A stretch of 64,000 nt of DNA from M3007 sp044226205 (GTDB lineage Bacteria > Bacteroidota > Bacteroidia > Chitinophagales > Saprospiraceae), in the NCBI GenBank assembly GCA_044226205.1, contig JBGAHL010000009.1, forward strand, positions 95,421 to 159,420, in the 5' to 3' direction. The position numbers and the translations under genes were made by a program. Shown in pieces: positions 54,574 through 63,263 of the stretch (the stretch's first letter is position 1; each line of letters begins with the position of its first letter). A model generated the notes under the pieces. It made no database searches and had not been told where the DNA came from. It saw nothing but the letters and a program-made list of their open reading frames with translations.

Positions 54574-56166
54574 ATGCAACCGTTAATGAACAATTTCCGC
54601 TTTTTGATGCTGGCGTCAGTCTCATTGCTTATTGCACTGATTGCCGGATCATGCAGTTCCAGCGCAAAGCTGACAACTGAACCCTCTGTCGGACAGACCT
54701 TTGACAATGTCCGGTTTTATTTGCTGGATGAAAATCAGCCCGATCAGATCGCCTGGCGTTTCGATCAGGTGGTGCTGGGGCGCAATGAAATGACCGGGAC
54801 GATCACGCGCATGTCCGCCGTCGATGCGCACGAGGTAATTAATTTGCACCCCGACCGGATTGAAAAGAACAGGAAAGAAGAATATGTGCTCTTTTTCCTC
54901 AACGGCAATTTTGCCCAAGGCCTGAATGAATCGGCCCATATCACGCTTCCGTTCAGCCGTGTCAATCGGAGCGTGGTGTATAAATACAACCGCCAGAACA
55001 TTATTGCCCCCTATCTCACCGGGTTTACGACGCCTGTGGGTTTCGTAATTCTTACGGCTTCGACCGGCGCCGGCCCCGTTATTTACACCGAAGAAGGCGA
55101 CAATCTCAACCCGCAGGGACAGGTTTACGTAGGCGCCATGCAACCCGGGATGGAGCGCTCCGACTGGCTCCCGCTCGAACCCCTGCTCGCAGTAAAAGGC
55201 GCGTACAACCTCAGGTTTGTCAATGAATCGCAGGAGAACAACCACACCGATCTGGTCGAGCTGCTGGCAGTGGACCACCCGGAAGGCAGCCGTGTTTTGT
55301 TCGACAAATACGGTCGTGCGCACACCCTGCTCTATCCAGAAAGCCCGGTGCGGGCAACCGATCTGCAGGGCCGCAACGTATTCCCGCTGATCAGCCAGGA
55401 GGATGAAAAATGCTACACAGGCGATCAGATGAACACCCACCCGCGGGCAACCGACGGCATCGTGCTGACGTTCCGCCGCCCGGAAAACCTGCGCGCCGCC
55501 AGCCTCGTGCTGAGGGCCAAAAATTCCAACTGGCTCGATCCCATGATGAGTGTGATGCGCGACAACGGAGGCGAAGCCAATCTGAATAATCAGGCTGCCA
55601 ATCCGAATCTGCCGCTCACCGTATGGCTGGAAACTGCTCCCGACCGCTGGGAAAAAGTCGATTTCTTCCACCTGGCCGGCGCCAACAGCATGCGCTGCGA
55701 TGTATTGCCCCTCGATTTGAGCCGTGTCCGCGGTGATGAATTCAGGGTAAAACTCACGACAGGTTTCCTGTTCTGGGAAATCGACTACGTCGCACTCGAT
55801 GCCGCCAGCCCCATGCCGGTACAGCAAAAAGTGTTGCCGATGACCGCCGCCATTGACCAAAACGGTCACGACCTGCGCATGGTCCTGCAAAGCAACGACG
55901 GCACCTATTACGAACAAACCGCCCCTGGCGACGAAGTCAGGATCAGTTTTACGGCCCCCGCCGAATATCCCGCCGACGGCATGGAACGCAGTTTCTTCCT
56001 GCACACGCGGGGCCATTACACGGCCGCCCCGGCACAGGCAAGCGGCGAACCCGCACTGCGCAGGTTCCGGCAGTTTGCACAGACCCGGGCTTTGCCCAAA
56101 TACTCCCGCGAGCAGTTGGAGAAATGGATGAAAGAAGACATGCTTTGGAAAGAAGAAGCGGAATAA
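54574..56166 (+). CDS. lipoprotein of unknown function
   Basis: A 530-residue protein from ATG 54574 (or ATG 54586). A hydrophobic N-terminus leads to the lipobox LIAGSC, then SSS, so it is lipid-anchored. The mature protein is long and beta-rich with a discoidin-like or jelly-roll feel (YNLRFVNESQENNHTDLVEL, ASLVLRAKNSNWLDPMMSVM, FRVKLTTGFLFWEIDYVALD) and ends in a charged helix (SREQLEKWMKEDMLWKEEAE). I do not recognise a family. It stands between two terminators and is probably a single-gene unit. Confidence 0.65.
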   Translation: MQPLMNNFRFLMLASVSLLIALIAGSCSSSAKLTTEPSVGQTFDNVRFYLLDENQPDQIAWRFDQVVLGRNEMTGTITRMSAVDAHEVINLHPDRIEKNRKEEYVLFFLNGNFAQGLNESAHITLPFSRVNRSVVYKYNRQNIIAPYLTGFTTPVGFVILTASTGAGPVIYTEEGDNLNPQGQVYVGAMQPGMERSDWLPLEPLLAVKGAYNLRFVNESQENNHTDLVELLAVDHPEGSRVLFDKYGRAHTLLYPESPVRATDLQGRNVFPLISQEDEKCYTGDQMNTHPRATDGIVLTFRRPENLRAASLVLRAKNSNWLDPMMSVMRDNGGEANLNNQAANPNLPLTVWLETAPDRWEKVDFFHLAGANSMRCDVLPLDLSRVRGDEFRVKLTTGFLFWEIDYVALDAASPMPVQQKVLPMTAAIDQNGHDLRMVLQSNDGTYYEQTAPGDEVRISFTAPAEYPADGMERSFFLHTRGHYTAAPAQASGEPALRRFRQFAQTRALPKYSREQLEKWMKEDMLWKEEAE

Positions 56167-56223
56167 AGCCGCTTCCGGACTTGCTTCGGGACACAAACAA
56201 GGCGTAAACAAGTAGTGTTGCTT

Positions 56224-56263
56224 GGCGCAAGGCGGCCCTTGAAAAGGCTGTCTTGCGCCTTTT
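56224..56263 (+). terminator. intrinsic terminator after the lipoprotein gene
   Basis: GGCGCAAG (56224-56231) and CTTGCGCC (56252-56259) form an 8-bp stem, with inner partial pairing, followed by TTTTG. It lies 57 bp past the stop at 56166 and upstream of the sigma factor operon. Confidence 0.75.
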
Positions 56264-56398
56264 GATTTGTCCGGGAATGGCTTTCAGGGGCAAATTCGAC
56301 CGGAACTGGCCGGATGACCAAATTTTGACACAATTTGCGACCTTGCCCGTGCAACCCTGATCCCGGTTATTTGTCATTACAGACGATCAAATCACAGA

Positions 56399-56929
56399 AT
56401 GGACGCTATCCAAATGCACCGCGAACTGGTCGAACGCTGCAGAGAAGGCCGCCGCGACGCACAATTTGAACTCTACCGCTTGTATTCGAGAGCGATGTAC
56501 AACACCGCCCTTCGTATGCTGCAAAACCCGCACGACGCCGAAGACGTGCTGCAAAGCATTTTTGTCGAGGTGTTTACCAAACTGGATTCATTCCGGCACG
56601 AAAGCAGCGTCGGGGCCTGGATGAAGCGGATTACAGTGAACAAATGCATCAATTTTCTGAAAAGCCGCCGCCTGGCTTTTTCCGAACTCAGTGCCGGCGC
56701 CGACAGAATTGATGACCACGACCCCGAACCCGAAACACCCTTTACCGTCGACCGTATCAACCGGGCGATCAACGAGTTGCCCGATGGATATCGGGTGGTG
56801 TTCAGCCTTTACGCCGTGGAAGGGTATGACCATGAAGAAATTGCCCAGATTCTCGGCATTACCGAAGCGACCTCAAAATCGCAGTACAGCCGGGCCAAAG
56901 CCAAACTTCGGGATATGCTCCAAAGCTGA
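56399..56929 (+). CDS. ECF RNA polymerase sigma factor
   Basis: A 176-residue ATG-started sigma-70-type ECF factor. Region 2 shows ELYRLYSRAMYNTALRMLQN followed by DAEDVLQSIFVEVFTKLDSF and the WMKRITVNKCINFLKSRR promoter-binding end. Region 4 has LPDGYRVVFSLYAVEGYDHE and ILGITEATSKSQYSRAKAK with the HTH. It directs transcription of a stress or envelope regulon. The next gene, 44 bp downstream, is its likely anti-sigma factor, and a DUF4097-like gene overlaps that, giving a three-gene autoregulated operon. Confidence 0.95.
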   Translation: MDAIQMHRELVERCREGRRDAQFELYRLYSRAMYNTALRMLQNPHDAEDVLQSIFVEVFTKLDSFRHESSVGAWMKRITVNKCINFLKSRRLAFSELSAGADRIDDHDPEPETPFTVDRINRAINELPDGYRVVFSLYAVEGYDHEEIAQILGITEATSKSQYSRAKAKLRDMLQS

Positions 56930-56973
56930 TTTGACCCTTTTTTCAACCCTGAACCTCCCACAATACACACACA

Positions 56974-57753
56974 ATGAACGATAAACTGCGGGATTTTATC
57001 CGGAACAACCGGGACGCGTTCGATACGGCACAGCCCGGTAACGATAGCTGGCAGCGCATCACGCGCACCCTCGATCGTCTGCAAGATGCTTCGGGCGCCG
57101 AACGCTGGGTGTTGCAGCACCGCGAAGCCCTCGATACCGCCGAGCCCCCGGCTACTCTTTGGAACCGCATCGAGCAACAACTCGACGCCCCATCGGACAA
57201 TCTGGAAAGCTTTATCCGTCAAAATCGGGATGCTTTCGATACGGCTACCCCCGACCTGAGGGTTTGGGCAGCCGTGGAAAAAAGCACCCCCGCGCAAGGA
57301 CTGCGCGTCGGCTGGAGCCGCCACCTGATGCGCGCCGCCGCCGCGATTGCCCTGCTGATCGTCGGCGCAGGCCTCGGCCTCTGGTACGCCGGCCAGCAAA
57401 ACACGCAAAACAATGGCATGACCCTCGGCCAGGTGTCGGTCGAATACGCCGAACTGGAACATTATTACCAGCGCGACATTGCTGCCAAACAACAACAGCT
57501 GGTGGCGTACACCGGTAACAACTCCGACGTGGAACTTGATCTTCAGCAACTCGACGGCGTCATGCACGAGTTGCAGCAGGAACTGGCCAACGTGCCCCCG
57601 GGCAACCGGGAACAGGTGGTGCGTGCCATGATCGAAAATTACAAGGCGAAAGCCGCCATTCTCGAGCGCGTGCTCGACCGCCTGCAAACCCCGAACACAC
57701 TTCCGAAAACGAAAATCAACAGCAATAAAAATGATGAAACAGAATCTATTTGA
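56974..57753 (+). CDS. probable anti-sigma factor with triplicated N-terminal motif
   Basis: A 259-residue ATG-started protein with one transmembrane helix (HLMRAAAAIALLIVGAGLGL, about 117-138). Before it, a motif of about 22 residues occurs three times: FIRNNRDAFDTAQPGNDSWQ (8-27), VLQHREALDTAEPPATLWNR (46-65) and FIRQNRDAFDTATPDLRVW (80-98). Related anti-sigma proteins I know in Bacteroidota have it once. The C-terminus beyond the helix is Gln-rich and coiled-coil-like (YYQRDIAAKQQQLVAYTGNN, LQQLDGVMHELQQELANVPP). It follows the ECF sigma gene by 44 bp, and its end overlaps the next gene, so it probably sequesters that sigma at the membrane. Confidence 0.75.
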   Translation: MNDKLRDFIRNNRDAFDTAQPGNDSWQRITRTLDRLQDASGAERWVLQHREALDTAEPPATLWNRIEQQLDAPSDNLESFIRQNRDAFDTATPDLRVWAAVEKSTPAQGLRVGWSRHLMRAAAAIALLIVGAGLGLWYAGQQNTQNNGMTLGQVSVEYAELEHYYQRDIAAKQQQLVAYTGNNSDVELDLQQLDGVMHELQQELANVPPGNREQVVRAMIENYKAKAAILERVLDRLQTPNTLPKTKINSNKNDETESI

Positions 57754-58879
57754 ACTGCCCGCGCTGCAAAGGTGGCGGCCGGTCCTGCTCCTCGGCTTTT
57801 GGATGCTGGGCATTGCCGCCGCATACGCCGGTGAGCCGCTGCGCGAATTTACCCGCACGATCAACCGCGATTTCAGCATCACACCTAACGGACTTTCCGC
57901 CTTTTACAACCAGTATGGCAAAGTAAATGTCAATACCTGGGCCAACAACACGGTCAAAATCGACATCACGATTATCGTGAATGCCAACGACCAGCGTGGC
58001 GCCGACCGCACGTTCGATCGCATCAACGTCAATTTCACCAACACTCCCGATTATGTAAAAGCCGAAACCATGATCGACAAGGGCAGCGGCTGGTGGGGCC
58101 CCGATTTTGGCAACTCCTGTCAGGATTTCAAGATCAATTACGACGTCTGGATCCCGATCGGCAATTCGCTCGACCTCAAAAACAAGTATGGCAACTCTTA
58201 CGTCGGCAACCTCAACGGCAAACTCATCGCCGAGATCAAATACGGCGACCTGCGAACCGAAACCCTGGGCGCCGATGCCGACCTGAACATCAACTACGGC
58301 AAGGCTACCCTTGCCAAAGTGAACAATATCAACGGGCAAGTGGGCTACGGCGGCATCTCCGTCGGTCAATGCGCCGACGTTCAGCTGGATTCGAAGTATT
58401 CCGAACTGAACATCGATCAGGCCAATAACCTGCGCCTGACCTCCCGCTACGACGATATCGCGATGGGCAACGTCGGCGAACTCCGCCTGCAAACCAAGTA
58501 TGCCGATGTGCGGATTCAAAATGCCCAGTCGGCCTTTGTAACCGCCCAGTACACCGATTTGTCGGTGCGCAACCTGAGCATCCAGGTCGATGTGGACATG
58601 ACCTACGGCGGCTTGAAAATCGATGCGCTGGGGCGCAATTTCCAGGCGGTCAACATCACGGGTAAATACACCGACACCCAAATTTTCGTGGAACGGGGCG
58701 CGGCTTTCCGCTTCGATGCGGAAGGGCAATACACCGACGTTTCCTGTCCCTCCGGCGCCAAAATGCTGCGCCAGAACGAATCGCCCGGTAAAACCTCGGT
58801 CCAGGGCTATGTCGGCGACGCCAATGCGCGGGGGCTTGTCAAAGCCCGCCTCAACTACGGCGATTTCGTACTGCGGTAG
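57731..58879 (+). CDS. DUF4097-like secreted beta-repeat protein
   Basis: A 382-residue protein (ATG 57731 or 57734) with a signal peptide (VLLLGFWMLGIAAAYA, then GEPL). The mature part consists of short beta strands about 20 residues apart with repeated DLNINYGKATLAKVN, ISVGQCADVQLDSKYSELNI, LRLTSRYDDIAMGNVG, LRLQTKYADVRIQN and ITGKYTDTQIFVERGAAF strands, the right-handed beta-helix pattern of DUF4097-type adhesin-like proteins. Its start overlaps the anti-sigma gene by 23 bp, so it is part of the sigma operon and may report envelope state. Function unknown. It is closed by a strong terminator. Confidence 0.8.
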   Translation: MMKQNLFELPALQRWRPVLLLGFWMLGIAAAYAGEPLREFTRTINRDFSITPNGLSAFYNQYGKVNVNTWANNTVKIDITIIVNANDQRGADRTFDRINVNFTNTPDYVKAETMIDKGSGWWGPDFGNSCQDFKINYDVWIPIGNSLDLKNKYGNSYVGNLNGKLIAEIKYGDLRTETLGADADLNINYGKATLAKVNNINGQVGYGGISVGQCADVQLDSKYSELNIDQANNLRLTSRYDDIAMGNVGELRLQTKYADVRIQNAQSAFVTAQYTDLSVRNLSIQVDVDMTYGGLKIDALGRNFQAVNITGKYTDTQIFVERGAAFRFDAEGQYTDVSCPSGAKMLRQNESPGKTSVQGYVGDANARGLVKARLNYGDFVLR

Positions 58880-58903
58880 TTTTCGGGCAAGCGGCCTGTT
58901 ATA

Positions 58904-58947
58904 CGCCGGGCGTTTCTGCAAAAGCGGAAACGCCCGGCGCTTTTTTT
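58904..58947 (+). terminator. intrinsic terminator of the sigma factor operon
   Basis: CGCCGGGCGTTTCTGC (58904-58919) and GCGGAAACGCCCGGCG (58924-58939) form a 16-bp stem with one G-U pair and a 4-nt loop, then a run of seven Ts to 58947. Confidence 0.93.
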
Positions 58948-59028
58948 GCCCGTTTCGCAAATTTTTTTGCCCTGAATACCAACCGCCGCCGGCTTTGATC
59001 TGTCTAGGGGAATAGAAAACAATTGGCT

Positions 59029-60102
59029 ATGTCTATGCAAAAACTACTTCTCCTGCCGGCCCTTCTGCCGCTCTGTTCTGCTGTTGCCCAACCTACCCTG
59101 CTCAACTCGGTTTTTCCCGGTGCAGGCGCCCAAATGAGTATCACCATTGCCGACACGACCGGCGTTCAGCCGGGCAATGCCGGCCCCGATCAAACCTGGG
59201 ACTTTTCAGGTTTGCAAGCCCTGAGTATGCTGAGTCCGATCACCTTCAAACCTGCCGCCCAAACGCCCTTTGCCGGTGATTTTCCTTTCGCCAACCTCTG
59301 CGGCGTGCAGCCCATCGATCTGGACAGCTTTTACTTTTATTACCGGAAAGAATCCAGCGTGTTGTCGGTGATCGGTACGGTCGAATACGGCCTGCCTTTG
59401 CAGTATTCCGACCCGGAAACCGCGCTGCAAACGCCGCTGAACTTCGGCGAAAGTTTCAGCGACGAATTTTATCGCTACAATTCCATGCCCGACAACCAGT
59501 TGCAGGGCATGGGTCAAAAAACGACGACCTACGACGCATTCGGCACCCTGATCACGCCCGCAGGCACGCTTCAACACGCCATTCGCCTGAAAACGGTTGC
59601 GTCCTATCGCGACACGACCTGGCTATTTGCCGGCTATTCGGTCAATGAACACACGGATATTCAATACGACTGGTATGTGAACGACCGCCCTGCGCCTCAA
59701 CTGACGATTGCCACCAGTACGGGCTCGACTACTTTTTTCTATTCCGGCATTCCGCCCATGACGATGCCTAACCCGCCGTCCAAATCGGTGCGCTACGTCA
59801 GCGCCCAGACGACCAGCGCCGACGAGCCGATGGACGGTGCGTTTGTCGCATCGAGCTGTGCGTTGTATCCCAACCCTGCGGCAACAACCCTGCGGTTTGA
59901 ATTTTTCGGAATGACGACCGGAACCAGCCTGCAATGCCTGCTGCTGGATGCAAAAGGCGCCGTGTTGCAAAAGCAGACGCTGGTGTCCGATTTTGGACCG
60001 AATTCCACCACGTTTAATGTCGGCGACCTGCCTTCCGGCCCCTATTTTTTGTACCTGACCGATGGCCGTTTGACGCGCACATTGGCCTGGCAAAAATTTT
60101 AA
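59029..60102 (+). CDS. T9SS type A sorting domain protein, paralog 1
   Basis: About 357 residues from ATG 59029 (a TTG lies two codons upstream; ATG 59035 is another option), with a signal peptide (KLLLLPALLPLCSAVAQ). The body is beta-rich with repeated QPTLLNSVFPGAGAQMSIT-type openings and closes with a T9SS type A domain (SCALYPNPAATTLRFEFFGM, LPSGPYFLYLTDGRLTRTL). It shares the QPTLL, VFP, PG-AGPDQTWDFSG and V-Y-V-A-T-T block order with the next gene, so the two are paralogs from a tandem duplication. Exported through T9SS; no enzymatic motif. A terminator separates the two genes. Confidence 0.85.
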   Translation: MSMQKLLLLPALLPLCSAVAQPTLLNSVFPGAGAQMSITIADTTGVQPGNAGPDQTWDFSGLQALSMLSPITFKPAAQTPFAGDFPFANLCGVQPIDLDSFYFYYRKESSVLSVIGTVEYGLPLQYSDPETALQTPLNFGESFSDEFYRYNSMPDNQLQGMGQKTTTYDAFGTLITPAGTLQHAIRLKTVASYRDTTWLFAGYSVNEHTDIQYDWYVNDRPAPQLTIATSTGSTTFFYSGIPPMTMPNPPSKSVRYVSAQTTSADEPMDGAFVASSCALYPNPAATTLRFEFFGMTTGTSLQCLLLDAKGAVLQKQTLVSDFGPNSTTFNVGDLPSGPYFLYLTDGRLTRTLAWQKF

Positions 60103-60123
60103 GAAAAGGGTAACATTTTACAT

Positions 60124-60170
60124 AAGTGCCTGTATTGCAGATGTTCGCAATGCAGGCACTTGCTTTTTTT
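60124..60170 (+). terminator. intrinsic terminator between the two T9SS paralogs
   Basis: AAGTGCCTGTATTGC (60124-60138) and GCAATGCAGGCACTT (60147-60161) pair along 15 bp with one mismatch, loop of 8, then GC and a T-run to 60170. It ends the first paralog's transcript, so the second has its own promoter. Confidence 0.9.
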
Positions 60171-60285
60171 CATGTCCGTAACGAGAAGGTTGCAACATGC
60201 TGAAATTAGCCTGTGTCAAAACCTGCAACCGATCGACAGCCGGTCGCGTCCGCGCATTTTGTCACACAACCAACACTAAATAAGC

Positions 60286-61371
60286 ATGAAAAACAATCTC
60301 CTGGCCATTGCCTTTCTGACTCTCCTGACCGGCGGCGCTCTGACCGCCCAACCTACTTTGCTGCCCAATGTTTTCCCTGCCGTCGGTGACGTGGTCACCC
60401 AGACCGACGCCGATACCGAGGGTGTCGAACCCGGCCCCGCCGGAGCGAACATGGTGTGGGATTTCACCGGCATTACGCCCCTGCCCGTGGAGACTCCCGT
60501 CCAGTCCACCGTCGTGCCTGCTGCCAATACGCCGCACGCCAACCTTTTCCCCGAAGCCAACCTCGCCGTGGAGGCTGCTACGGACAACGGCAATTTCTAC
60601 CTCTACCTGAAAGTGGAAGGCGACAAGGTGTCCACCCTGGGTTCGGCTGCTGCGGGTGTCTTTTTTGAATTCAGCGATCCACAGATCAATATTCAGGCTC
60701 CGCTGGAATATCATGGCGCTTTCAACGATGCCTACTCCAGCACGGTGACCATTCCCGGCACGGGCACTTTTCACAATCGTTCGATAAAAGCCGTTGAGTA
60801 CGACGCCTACGGCACGCTTAAAATGCCCGACGCGACCTACAACAACGCGATCCGCCTGAAAACCGTGGAAATCAGCATCGACAGCGTAGACTTCGACGGC
60901 GGCTATTCGATCACGGTGCTGAACAATACCACTTACGAGTGGTACGTACCCAATCGCCCTGGGCCGCAGGTGTCGGTCACCTATTCCGGCGGGAATTCCA
61001 AAACCGTCACCCCCGGTTTTCCGCCGTTTGAGCAGGAAATTCCCGTGACCAAATCGATCAACTATGTCACCGCTTTGACGACCGGCGTGGAGGAAACGCC
61101 CGAACAACAACTGGGCCTGGACCTGCTCAATTTCGGCCCCAACCCGGCGGTCGACAACCTGACCCTGCGTTTCGATGGCGAAAAACTCGCCGAAGAACTT
61201 CAGTTGTCGGTGTTCGACACCCAGGGCCGCCTGCTGCAATCGCAGCTCATCCGCACTGCCGAAGGCAACAATCAACTGACGCTTTCCGTGAGCGACTTGC
61301 CGTCGGGACAGTACTTCCTGAGCCTGAGCAATGGCAAGGCTGTAAAGACCCTCCCTTGGGTAAAAGCCTGA
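60286..61371 (+). CDS. T9SS type A sorting domain protein, paralog 2
   Basis: A 361-residue ATG-started protein with a signal peptide (NLLAIAFLTLLTGGALTAQ). The architecture matches the preceding gene (QPTLLPNVFPAVGDVVTQTD, NMVWDFTGITP, FEFSDPQINIQAPLEYHGAF), including a final T9SS type A domain (LNFGPNPAVDNLTLRFDGEK, LPSGQYFLSLSNGKAVKTLP). Sequences have diverged in the body, so the duplication is not recent. Function unknown; it is likely a surface or released protein. Confidence 0.85.
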   Translation: MKNNLLAIAFLTLLTGGALTAQPTLLPNVFPAVGDVVTQTDADTEGVEPGPAGANMVWDFTGITPLPVETPVQSTVVPAANTPHANLFPEANLAVEAATDNGNFYLYLKVEGDKVSTLGSAAAGVFFEFSDPQINIQAPLEYHGAFNDAYSSTVTIPGTGTFHNRSIKAVEYDAYGTLKMPDATYNNAIRLKTVEISIDSVDFDGGYSITVLNNTTYEWYVPNRPGPQVSVTYSGGNSKTVTPGFPPFEQEIPVTKSINYVTALTTGVEETPEQQLGLDLLNFGPNPAVDNLTLRFDGEKLAEELQLSVFDTQGRLLQSQLIRTAEGNNQLTLSVSDLPSGQYFLSLSNGKAVKTLPWVKA

Positions 61372-61417
61372 AAAACAGGCAGGTCGAAACCTGACTACGT
61401 CTGGAAACTGTTAAAAT

Positions 61418-61469
61418 AAAAGGCTGTTTTGGCCGGCTCTTTCAGGGCAGGCCAAAACAGCCTTTTTTT
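61418..61469 (+). terminator. intrinsic terminator after the second T9SS paralog
   Basis: AGGCTGTTTTGGCC (61421-61434) and GGCCAAAACAGCCT (61450-61463) form a perfect 14-bp stem with flanking A and T runs; the T-run ends at 61469. The next gene's ATG at 61476 lies only 6 nt beyond, leaving no room for a normal leader if that start is right. Confidence 0.9.
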
Positions 61470-61475
61470 GCGTCC

Positions 61476-62417
61476 ATGAAAATACGTGTGCCCATGGAAA
61501 TGTTTTTTTTGCGCCGAAACTGGTTGCCGGCGCTTTTGCTGGCGAGCGGATTGTCTGGTTTTGTCTTGCATAAAACCGCCATGCCGCGCCGAATCGAATC
61601 GGCTTCGCATAGACTGAGTCTCGATGGTGGCCCGAATGTGCCGGTGTACTATTTTCCGGGAGAAACCAAACGGCACCTGATGATCGTGAGCGGCATTCAT
61701 GGTTCGGAAGCCGCGGGGGTGGAGGTGGTTGAGCAGTTTTTACAACGTTTGCAAAAAGAAGGCGCCCCCAAGCCTTATTTCTCCATCATCGTCGTACCGG
61801 TTTTATTTTCCGAAAATCTCGCTTCCCGGCTTCGCGCCACACCCGGCCAGCCCGACCCCAACCGTCAGATGCCGACGGTTGGAAAAGACCACCGTTTCGA
61901 CCCTCGCGACGGCTGCTATCTCGACGCGCACGAGCGCTGCATGGAGCCGGAGGTCATTTTTTTGCTCAATTTGATCAATCACTACAAGCCGGAACGCATC
62001 GCCAGCATACATGGCCACCGAAATACCGACACCAGTCCTTCCGGCTTGCTGGAAATGATGTCGGGCGGCGGACCCAGCATCACGACCGACCCGCGGCCGG
62101 GTTTTGAGAAAAAAGACGATGCGCTCGCGCTGGCAATGGCCATGTACGCCGATTCGCTGGGGGTGCGTTTGCCCGCCAATTTTTTGCGCACCTCGCGCCA
62201 GACCACACGCTATCCCAACGACACCGCGATCAAAGAGTCCGACGGCGTCAGTCTGGGGCAATGGGGCTCGCGCCCGACGCCCTCGCGGCAGGCCATCAAT
62301 GTCGTGACGGTGGAAACTTTCGGCTACGAAAACAGCGGCAACGGTCGCGATCCCTGGCGCTGGAAAGAACTGGACAGCCTCGCCAAAACCCTTTTCGAGG
62401 TATTTCTAAAACCCTGA
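61476..62417 (+). CDS. M14-type zinc carboxypeptidase-like protein
   Basis: About 313 residues. A hydrophobic N-terminus (FFLRRNWLPALLLASGLSGF) suggests export. Zinc ligands of the M14/succinylglutamate desuccinylase fold appear as His75 and Glu78 in VSGIHGSEAAGVEVVEQF and His179 in RIASIHGHRNTD; the catalytic Glu is probably Glu280 in VVTVETFGYEN. The length suits a single-domain peptidase that trims peptides or amide-linked groups in the periplasm. The start at 61476 lies 6 nt after a terminator, so ATG 61494 or 61500 (MFFLRRNW) may be the true start. Not in a clear operon. Confidence 0.8.
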   Translation: MKIRVPMEMFFLRRNWLPALLLASGLSGFVLHKTAMPRRIESASHRLSLDGGPNVPVYYFPGETKRHLMIVSGIHGSEAAGVEVVEQFLQRLQKEGAPKPYFSIIVVPVLFSENLASRLRATPGQPDPNRQMPTVGKDHRFDPRDGCYLDAHERCMEPEVIFLLNLINHYKPERIASIHGHRNTDTSPSGLLEMMSGGGPSITTDPRPGFEKKDDALALAMAMYADSLGVRLPANFLRTSRQTTRYPNDTAIKESDGVSLGQWGSRPTPSRQAINVVTVETFGYENSGNGRDPWRWKELDSLAKTLFEVFLKP

Positions 62418-62422
62418 TGCTT

Positions 62423-62583
62423 AGAGCATGTTGAGCTTTTCCTTGCCGGGCTGCAAACGGAAAATTTTATTTTCTGCTGCGTTAAATTTCTCGCCGGATC
62501 GCCCGCATCCGACTGTGAAATTTGCCTTGCCGAAAATAAAATTTTCCCGTTTTCGCCTCAGCAGGAAAAACTCAACATGCTCT
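62423..62583. repeat. 161-bp imperfect palindrome
   Basis: AGAGCATGTTGAG (62423-62435) and CTCAACATGCTCT (62571-62583) are exact inverted ends, and inside them GGAAAATTTTATTTTC (62459-62474) and GAAAATAAAATTTTCC (62532-62547) are exact as well, with a long GC-richer centre. It fills the gap between the M14 peptidase and the DUF4136 gene and includes one base of the latter's stop codon. The nested exact ends with a non-coding centre fit a MITE-like or other mobile palindrome. Confidence 0.85.
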
Positions 62584-63146
62584 CAGGCTCCGGGCAAAGG
62601 TTTTTGCGGAAATTTTTTAAAAATCCGGCGCACAGCCTCGTAAATGCGTGGCTCTGCCTGTTCGGGCGTCATGTTTTCCAGTACGCCGGTAGCGGCGCCC
62701 CGCCAGACCTGTTCACCCGTCTTTGCGTCGATCATGTCTACGATCAGGGTGCCTTCGCGGTATTGCACCGGCCGCACGCGGTTGCAATGGCCGTACAGCC
62801 GCCAGTTTTCCTCGTCGCACCACCAGTCGCGGACGTAGAGCACTTCATTTTTTATCACAACGTGGTAATGCAGCATGAGGTCGGGATTGTCCTGACAAAG
62901 GTGCATGCCATAGCGGCCCAGTTGTTGTTCGACGGCGCCGCGTACGTCGTCTTCCGTGGTTTTGTTCAGCCATTCGGGGCCGCTGTTGCCCCGCGCCACG
63001 ACGGGGTTGTCGAGCCAGTCAAAAGTGCTGTACTGGTACAAATTGACGCCGGGTTCTTCTTCCGAATAGACCCTGACGGCCGGCGCGCAGCCCTGTGCAA
63101 GCAGGAGCGCAGCGATGATGGACAGGAAAGGAAGTACGTTTTTCAT
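62583..63146 (-). CDS. DUF4136-type lipoprotein
   Basis: A 187-residue ATG-started protein. The N-terminus MKNVLPFLSIIAALLLAQGC gives a lipobox (LAQGC), so it is anchored in a membrane. The body follows the DUF4136 layout: FDWLDNPVVARGNSG at the start, DDVRGAVEQQLGRYGMHLCQ, PDLMLHYHVVIKNEVLYVRD, EGTLIVDMIDAKTGEQVWRG and EQAEPRIYEAVRRIFKKFP at the end. The function of this family is unknown. The stop codon overlaps the right end of a 161-bp palindrome. Confidence 0.85.
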   Translation of the reverse strand: MKNVLPFLSIIAALLLAQGCAPAVRVYSEEEPGVNLYQYSTFDWLDNPVVARGNSGPEWLNKTTEDDVRGAVEQQLGRYGMHLCQDNPDLMLHYHVVIKNEVLYVRDWWCDEENWRLYGHCNRVRPVQYREGTLIVDMIDAKTGEQVWRGAATGVLENMTPEQAEPRIYEAVRRIFKKFPQKPLPGA

Positions 63147-63263
63147 AACTTAAAATGTTTCGTAGTGCAAGTTGTCCCCTCAGGGCCGCTTGCAAAAATG
63201 ACAGCGCTCAGTTGCCGGAATGAGTTTATAAACCGCTGGAAACGGTCGGGAAAGCGTCCGATT

